Source: Candidatus Uhrbacteria bacterium (lineage in GTDB: Bacteria > Patescibacteriota > Patescibacteriia > UBA9934 > GWF2-40-263). Taken from it: DNA of 46,142 nt. The position numbers and the translations under genes were made by a program. Every line of letters starts with the position of its first letter. Within the stretch, counting starts at the first letter, position 1. The stretch is taken from assembly GCA_016209325.1 (NCBI GenBank), contig JACQWJ010000010.1, forward strand, positions 1 to 46,142, in the 5' to 3' direction. Below the pieces are notes generated by a model that saw only the letters and a program-made list of their open reading frames with translations, was not told the origin of the DNA and searched no databases. This document shows positions 42,132-46,142 of this stretch, piece after piece.

Positions 42132-42154
42132 TCCCTTCCTCGGAAGGGATTTTT
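42132..42154 (+). terminator. Terminator of the hydrolase-like gene
   Basis: tcccttcc (42132-42139) / ggaaggga (42142-42149) followed by TTTTTC on the plus strand. Confidence 0.75.
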
Positions 42155-42168
42155 CTTTGGAAGAAAAG

Positions 42169-42189
42169 AACGGCAGGTCATCTGCCGTT
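42169..42189 (-). terminator. Terminator of the MFS transporter gene
   Basis: AACGGCAG (42169-42176) / CTGCCGTT (42182-42189); on the minus strand it is followed by CTTTTCTTCC. It lies 8 bp after the transporter stop. Confidence 0.7.
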
Positions 42190-42196
42190 CAAAGCG

Positions 42197-43378
42197 TTAC
42201 GCGTCCGCCGCGGCGCGCGGACGGAGAAGGTAAAGGACGAGCGCCGCGGCCGCCATGAGGGAGCCGGCGGCGATCCAGACGGCCGCGATCGTTTCGTTCG
42301 TGTCGGGCAGGTCCCGGAGGAACAGCCAGGCAAAGAGCGGCACGAGCGCGAAGCCGACGCGGCCGACCAGGGACTGGAGGGATCCGTACGTGGCCGCGTG
42401 CGTGTTGTCCACCCGGTGGAGCGTGAACGACTCGAGGGCTGGTTCGAAGACGCCGCGCGCGAACTCGTGCAGGCACAGGACCCAGAAGGCCGGATGCCAG
42501 CCGTCTGTCAGCGGAATGGCCGCGAGCGCCGCGCCGGTCAGGCAGAGCGAGGCGGTCACATGCGCACCTTCCCTGCCCGCGGGCAGGCCGACGCGACGGA
42601 CCCACAGGCTCCCCACCGCGCACGCGCCGTACATGAGAATCCACAGGAATCCCAGCCGGAACGTTCCGAACCGGTGCCCGAAGTAGAGGGACCAGAAGAA
42701 GTTGAAGGCGACCACGAGCCCGAACGCCGCGAGGCAGGCGGCAGCCCATTGAAGGGCGCGGCTCCCCGCGAGAAGAGCGAGACTGTTGGTGAGCGCCTGC
42801 CGTTCGGTCAGTCGCGTCTCCGGTTCGCCAACCCCGCCCATACGGTCCTTTGCGATCCGAGATGCAAGGCATCCGCACAGGACGAGGGGCAGCCAGATGG
42901 CTGGAAGCCAGGCCTGGGCGATGAGCGCCCCGGCCACGCCGCCAACCAGCATGCCTCCCGACCGAATGAAGGAAGCGGTGGAAAGAACCCGCGGCAGCGC
43001 ATGCATCCTCCCTTCGCGGACGAGGACCGCCTGCACCCACGCCTGCTGCGCTCCCGACAGGAACGCGAAGCCGACGCCAATCGCGGATTCGCTGAGGAGA
43101 CAGCTCCAGAACCCCTGGGCGCACAGGTAAGAAAGGCTGCCGAGGGCGAAGAACCGAGCGCCCCACACAAGGGACCACGAACGACTCCGCCCGTCCGCGA
43201 GCATCCCGGTCGGGACTTCGGCCGCGATGATCGTGATCCAGAACCCCGCGTTCACGAGCGAGATCTCGCCGAGCGTGAGGCCGAGCGACCGGAGGTATGG
43301 GGCGTAGCAAACCACCGTGGTGCCAATGCCGAAGAAGAGAAGGCTGTTGAACAGGTAGTACGCATGGACTGGTTGCAT
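42197..43378 (-). CDS. Major facilitator superfamily transporter
   Basis: 393 aa with about 12 hydrophobic segments. The loop GMLADGRSRSW after TM2 is a variant of the MFS motif A (G-x3-D-R-x-G-R). PTGMLAD, ARGVFEPALESF and the late TM spans fit the superfamily. Substrate unknown; drug or sugar efflux cannot be distinguished. ATG 43378 is preceded by a clear GGGGGA Shine-Dalgarno instead of T, like the hydrolase gene next door, which hints at an acquired gene. An antisense frame over most of this gene is a by-product of codon bias. Confidence 0.85.
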   Translation of the reverse strand: MQPVHAYYLFNSLLFFGIGTTVVCYAPYLRSLGLTLGEISLVNAGFWITIIAAEVPTGMLADGRSRSWSLVWGARFFALGSLSYLCAQGFWSCLLSESAIGVGFAFLSGAQQAWVQAVLVREGRMHALPRVLSTASFIRSGGMLVGGVAGALIAQAWLPAIWLPLVLCGCLASRIAKDRMGGVGEPETRLTERQALTNSLALLAGSRALQWAAACLAAFGLVVAFNFFWSLYFGHRFGTFRLGFLWILMYGACAVGSLWVRRVGLPAGREGAHVTASLCLTGAALAAIPLTDGWHPAFWVLCLHEFARGVFEPALESFTLHRVDNTHAATYGSLQSLVGRVGFALVPLFAWLFLRDLPDTNETIAAVWIAAGSLMAAAALVLYLLRPRAAADA

Positions 43379-43434
43379 GGATGTCCCCCATAAGTTCGGA
43401 ATGGATAGGCCGAACGAAACGCGCAGAAAACGAA

Positions 43435-43461
43435 ACGGCCCGGAAACAATTCCCGGGCCGT
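43435..43461 (-). terminator. Hairpin upstream of the MFS gene, probable terminator
   Basis: acggcccgg (43435-43443) / ccgggccgt (43453-43461), followed on the minus strand by TTTTCGTTTT. It probably ends the toxin-antitoxin transcript; a leader attenuator of the transporter is the alternative. Confidence 0.6.
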
Positions 43462-43483
43462 ACAGGGGCTGATGACAAAGACT

Positions 43484-43597
43484 TTACATCTTTCGCATCA
43501 GAACCGAACGCTCCGAGAATCGCAAAACGCCCTGGCCGGCGAAGTCGCCGACCTGGAAGAGGTGCGTCATGGCAATCGGATAGCGGTTCGATTTCAT
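43484..43597 (-). CDS. Possible small protein, 37 aa
   Basis: A short frame beginning MKSNRYPIAMTHLFQVGDFAG lies between hicA and the hairpin at 43435-43461. It has no Shine-Dalgarno, but T precedes the first ATG. Amino-acid composition looks protein-like. No family is recognised, and it may be chance. Confidence 0.25.
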   Translation of the reverse strand: MKSNRYPIAMTHLFQVGDFAGQGVLRFSERSVLMRKM

Positions 43598-43676
43598 ATT
43601 GATTGATGCGATATGTCTTATTTCGAGACTGTCACAAGACACGCTCGTTGTCAATAGATGAGTAAATTTTCCGTCC

Positions 43677-43922
43677 TTACAAATTTTCTTTGATCTGATC
43701 CCACGTAATCCCCGAAATAACCTCAATTTCCTTCAGAAGGTAGTACAGGACGTCTTTCCGCAAATCAGCGTCAACGGATACGGATTTCTGCGTTGCCGGC
43801 CAGACGATCTTTATATGGTCGCCTTTTCCTCCGACGGTATTGATCTGAAACCCGAGGCGGCGAATGGCGTTTAGGAATTTTGGTCGCGACAAGGATCCGG
43901 GCAGTTCGCTACGCGAAGGCAT
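43677..43922 (-). CDS. hicA: HicA/YcfA-like toxin, putative mRNA interferase
   Basis: 81 aa from ATG 43922. KFLNAIRRLGFQINTVGGKGDHIKIVWP has the dsRBD-like HicA layout, with the catalytic His in GGKGDHIKI; the C-terminal VDADLRKDVLYYLLKEIEVI corresponds to the final helix. The start overlaps the end of the upstream HicB-like gene by 14 bp. The GC content is visibly lower than average here, as common in mobile toxin-antitoxin pairs. HicA toxins cleave mRNA in characterised cases; activity here is inferred. Confidence 0.7.
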   Translation of the reverse strand: MPSRSELPGSLSRPKFLNAIRRLGFQINTVGGKGDHIKIVWPATQKSVSVDADLRKDVLYYLLKEIEVISGITWDQIKENL

Positions 43923-44262
43923 ACTCCCTCTCGCCAACAGCATGAACTCCTGTTTGCCTCTCACCAACACGATGAACTCCTGCTTCTCTTGAGTAAGAAA
44001 AAGGAACTTCAAATGCAGTCAGGATGGCATCTTTTACTTTTTCATCCAACTCTTCCAGTCGCTCTGCCCGTGTAATGATGCTTCCATATCGAAAATCTTG
44101 ACTAATAGCAACAATGGAACCATCTTCTTGTTTCTCATGCCGAAAATGAATCGGCCCGTAAAAACGAAAATAATGATTAAGATCAACAAGCCCTCGTGGA
44201 ACAGCATTGCTCCCCAGAATAAGACGAACGAGTTGATCTTTTGCCTGCTTATAGAAGCTCAT
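43909..44262 (-). CDS. hicB: HicB-like antitoxin with repeated C-terminal tail
   Basis: 117 aa. The central HFRHEKQEDGSIVAISQDF followed by SIITRAERLEELDEKVKDAI matches the partial RNase H-like fold of HicB. No C-terminal HTH or ribbon-helix-helix domain is present. Instead the tail carries a tandem 10-residue repeat, GVHRVGERQT then GVHAVGEREY, encoded by a 30-bp tandem duplication (about 43928-43987). Antitoxin upstream of toxin is the reversed order seen in some hic loci. Confidence 0.6.
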   Translation of the reverse strand: MSFYKQAKDQLVRLILGSNAVPRGLVDLNHYFRFYGPIHFRHEKQEDGSIVAISQDFRYGSIITRAERLEELDEKVKDAILTAFEVPFSYSREAGVHRVGERQTGVHAVGEREYAFA

Positions 44263-44296
44263 ATTGCCTGAAACGTACTACACAAGGACGAAAAAA

Positions 44297-44911
44297 TCAG
44301 TCGACAAACCGAAACGACGCGAACATCGCGCGCACTTCGGGCAGGAAGTACTGCTGGGTGTAGATGGAATAGGTCTTGCCATTATGCGCGACAAGGATCG
44401 AGCGGAACTCGGTATCGGCGACGCTGCCGCCCGACTCAACTAATCCCCCCACATCGGTGGGATTCACGTACAGGTATGCCTTCTCTCCACTGAAATCGAT
44501 CTCCGCCTCCACCGCCTGATTGCCCCCGCGCGGATCGGAAGCGATGCGGCGGAGCGTCTCAAGCGGCGCCTCTTCGACGCGGATGTGCAAGTACTCGGGA
44601 TCCTGGCCGTCCACGTATGGACGCGTCGCCGGATGAAAGACGACATCGCCCATTCCCGTCTGCGCGTCCGCGCCGCCGTCCTCCGCCTTCCAATCGGACG
44701 GCTGATCGATCGCAAACCCAATGGTCAAGTTGGCATATGCGACAGTTTCCGTCTTCTCGACTTCTGAGGCGAACATCTCTGCCTCTGCCGGTTCGCCAGA
44801 ACCCCCAAAACGGAAACCGCTTTTCCAAACGTATCCGGCCAGCCCGGCCATAATAACCATGTCCAGCACCATGAGATACAGGATCCAATGTTTCGATTTT
44901 TCTGGCATCAT
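44297..44911 (-). CDS. Membrane-anchored hypothetical protein
   Basis: 204 aa. A single N-terminal span (HWILYLMVLDMVIMAGLAGYVW, about residues 7-28) is followed by an acidic extracytoplasmic domain. IGFAIDQPSDWKAEDG near residue 65 and the C-terminal VAHNGKTYSIYTQQYF and MFASFRFVD resemble PsbP/Mog1-like domains found in lipoproteins, but the match is weak. Start 44911 is chosen for T before ATG. Located 34 bp from hicB on the same strand. Confidence 0.55.
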   Translation of the reverse strand: MMPEKSKHWILYLMVLDMVIMAGLAGYVWKSGFRFGGSGEPAEAEMFASEVEKTETVAYANLTIGFAIDQPSDWKAEDGGADAQTGMGDVVFHPATRPYVDGQDPEYLHIRVEEAPLETLRRIASDPRGGNQAVEAEIDFSGEKAYLYVNPTDVGGLVESGGSVADTEFRSILVAHNGKTYSIYTQQYFLPEVRAMFASFRFVD

Positions 44912-45046
44912 AAAAAGAAGCGGGTTAATTGATCGAAGGATATCACCGCCCGAGACGAAAAGTACAGCCAATACCTCTTGCCTATAGTCTTTCCGCCTTT
45001 TCAGCCCCCTTCAGTCTTCAAAACCAAGCCAAAAAATCTCACCAAA

Positions 45047-45085
45047 AAAAGAAGCACACCCGACGAACGAGAGCCGAGTGGGCTT
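45047..45085 (-). terminator. Terminator of the acidic protein gene
   Basis: AAGCaCACCCG (45052-45062) pairs with CGAGTGGGCTT (45075-45085), one mismatch and one wobble; the minus strand continues CTTTTTTTGG. Confidence 0.65.
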
Positions 45086-45128
45086 CCCTGTTCGATCGGA
45101 TGTGCGACGTAGAAGTGAATGGGGCCGT

Positions 45129-45995
45129 TTAGGCGGCCCTGCGATCCCACGGCACGGGCCATCCCGTCCGTAGGTAACCGAGGTCTACCTCCTCGGAGTC
45201 GGGAAGAACCTCGTCAGGGAGAAGCAGGCGCTCCTCCGCCTCCGCTTCGCGCCGATCGACCCATTCGTCCGGATGACGGATCGTGGACCAGCCGTTCACG
45301 GTGTCCGTCGGGTCCTCCTCGGGCCACAGACGACGAATCTCCTCCCGAAGACCGTTCTCGACGGCCATGATCTGGTCATTCTCCCCCCGATTGCGATCGC
45401 GGCGGAGCAGGCTGTGGACCCCGTATGGCTTGTGGCGTGCCCACTGCGGACCGTGCCAGCCATCGTGGGTGTTGTCGTGGGGATGCTTGGCCTTGCGAGC
45501 AATGAGCTCGGCTACAACCTCAGAGTCGAAGTCGTCCGTCTCGGCGTCGTAGCAGCGTGCCCAGGACTCCCCCTCGTCCCAATCGGTATCCAAGGAATCG
45601 TCCTCGTCGGTCGTCTTCTCCTCCGACGCAACTTCGATTTCCTTGCGCGCCGCGTATTCCTCGGGGGTCTCACCCTCAAGGTCAGCGTACTCGGTGTCGA
45701 GATCGGGGTCGGAGGCCTTCTGACCGGCTCCCTCGTAGTCGTCGAGGAATTCGATCAGATGAGCCTCCTGGTCTTCCGCGTCGAAGTACCTCTCATCGTC
45801 TTCGTCGACGAATCCGATGCCGGCCTCTTCGGGGTAGTCCTCAAGTCGGAGAGATCTCGGCCGAAGCGGGTCATCGCCGGGGACTTCGAGGAAGTCCTCA
45901 ACCTCGGCATCTCCGTACAAACCAACCAGAGAGTCTTGGTGAAGATCGCCCATGAGGAACTTGCCACTATGGCCGGTCTGAACGTATCGCAACAT
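45129..45995 (-). CDS. Acidic hypothetical protein, 288 aa
   Basis: Not recognised. The first 160 residues are strongly acidic with many short tyrosine/tryptophan-containing motifs (DDERYFDAEDQEAHLIEFLD, TEYADLEGETPEEYAARKE). A more basic segment follows at about residues 175-215, rich in His and Arg (DNTHDGWHGPQWARHKPYG), then an acidic end with DLGYLRTGWPVPWDRR. No signal peptide or membrane span. A Shine-Dalgarno (GAGGT, 8 nt before ATG 45995) is present and T is absent, like the other accessory genes. The inverted end repeat lies 51 bp upstream. A long antisense frame is a codon-bias artefact. Confidence 0.6.
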   Translation of the reverse strand: MLRYVQTGHSGKFLMGDLHQDSLVGLYGDAEVEDFLEVPGDDPLRPRSLRLEDYPEEAGIGFVDEDDERYFDAEDQEAHLIEFLDDYEGAGQKASDPDLDTEYADLEGETPEEYAARKEIEVASEEKTTDEDDSLDTDWDEGESWARCYDAETDDFDSEVVAELIARKAKHPHDNTHDGWHGPQWARHKPYGVHSLLRRDRNRGENDQIMAVENGLREEIRRLWPEEDPTDTVNGWSTIRHPDEWVDRREAEAEERLLLPDEVLPDSEEVDLGYLRTGWPVPWDRRAA

Positions 45996-46043
45996 GCTTG
46001 TACCTCGTATGCGCGGGTTGATCGAAAGGAAAAAATCCTATTT

Positions 46044-46049
46044 CTTATA
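46044..46049 (-). promoter_or_regulatory. Extended -10 promoter at the edge of the end repeat
   Basis: TGG-TATAAG on the minus strand. The TGG and first bases belong to the repeat, the last two bases to unique sequence. It would drive the acidic protein gene with a leader of about 42 nt. The left copy reads TGG-TATTAG in front of the 123-668 gene. Confidence 0.35.
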
Positions 46050-46125
46050 CCATCCCCAATTAACCACTAGCTAATTCTGTCCAACCGTGTACACTGGCAG
46101 GGTATGGCATCCATCCTTGTTAAGA
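46047..46125 (-). repeat. Right copy of the 79-bp inverted repeat
   Basis: Exact reverse complement of bases 1-79. Both copies point towards the interior of the window, each 44-51 bp upstream of an unrecognised gene. Confidence 0.9.
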
Positions 46126-46142
46126 ATCACGAGACTGTCGAA
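46071..46142 (-). CDS. 3' end of the repeated gene, right copy
   Basis: A frame enters from the right edge and stops at TAG 46071-46073. The last 23 codons include FDSLVILNKDG followed by GCHTLPVYTVGQN, overlapping by 13 residues at most in this listing's notation and identical to the left copy over the shared part. Truncated by the window edge. Possibly a transposase end; family not assignable. Confidence 0.45.
   Translation of the reverse strand, partial: FDSLVILNKDGCHTLPVYTVGQN

Noticed and set aside
41981-43393. 470-codon plus-strand open frame across the MFS transporter gene
   Set aside because: It runs antisense to a protein with clear transmembrane segments and MFS motif; its translation is low-complexity and charged. 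High-GC codon use leaves antisense frames free of stops.
45273-46070. 265-codon plus-strand frame opposite the acidic protein gene
   Set aside because: The minus-strand frame has a Shine-Dalgarno, a terminator and a plausible amino-acid composition; the plus frame is a hydrophobic antisense by-product.
1-46142. tRNA, rRNA or CRISPR loci
   Set aside because: I saw no cloverleaf-like genes, no rRNA segments and no regularly spaced direct repeats.

Overview
This GC-rich window looks like a bacterial chromosome segment, most likely from the Candidate Phyla Radiation (Patescibacteria). The evidence is a str/S10/spc gene order with no uL30 gene (rpmD) between rpsE and rplO, a zinc-type uS14, an S12 with a long insertion before its KRGVC motif, and a compact set of mostly housekeeping genes. 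I would not name a class from this window alone. The genetic code is standard, with TGA used as a stop.

Layout. (1) 1-670: a contig-end repeat and an unrecognised ORF. (2) 703-8451, minus strand: asnS, a membrane-anchored propeller-like protein, aspS, scpA, scpB, a D,D-carboxypeptidase, a small membrane protein of the multidrug-export family and a GT4 glycosyltransferase, apparently read from a promoter upstream of asnS. (3) 8529-11505: a MITE-like palindrome, recO, ruvX, a very small two-helix membrane protein, map and adk. (4) 11536-28186, minus strand: rpsL-rpsG-fusA, then tuf-rpsJ-rplC and onward to secY. A divergent pair (Phd-like protein / methyltransferase) sits between fusA and tuf. 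(5) 28215-31140: an M50 protease, rpmB and murA, separated by copies of a structured 3'-end repeat. (6) 31143-37234: a DCC thiol oxidoreductase, a frameshifted small gene, a glutamate-type dehydrogenase, a DUF1003 membrane protein, trxB, trxA and infB. (7) 37317-41266, plus strand: truB, rny, ymdB and an HU gene. (8) 41283-46142: an accessory tail with an alpha/beta hydrolase-like protein, an MFS transporter, a HicBA-like toxin-antitoxin pair, a membrane-anchored protein, a very acidic protein and the second, inverted copy of the contig-end repeat.

Most of the genes serve translation (ribosomal proteins, EF-Tu, EF-G, IF2, two tRNA synthetases, TruB, Map), with export (SecY), chromosome organisation (ScpAB, HU), RNA decay (RNase Y/YmdB), wall synthesis (MurA, D,D-carboxypeptidase) and redox balance (TrxA/TrxB).

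The most interesting signals are not single genes. First, 53 of 61 start codons I assigned have T directly before them (TATG), Shine-Dalgarno motifs are largely absent, and several promoters place the transcript start only a few bases before the ATG. The exceptions that do carry a clear Shine-Dalgarno are accessory genes. Second, there are several families of structured palindromic repeats; one occurs three times, each time right after the stop codon of a minus-strand gene, and shows a compensatory base change in a stem. Third, the window is bounded by a perfect 79-bp inverted repeat that carries the 3' end of a duplicated gene, probably a mobile element.
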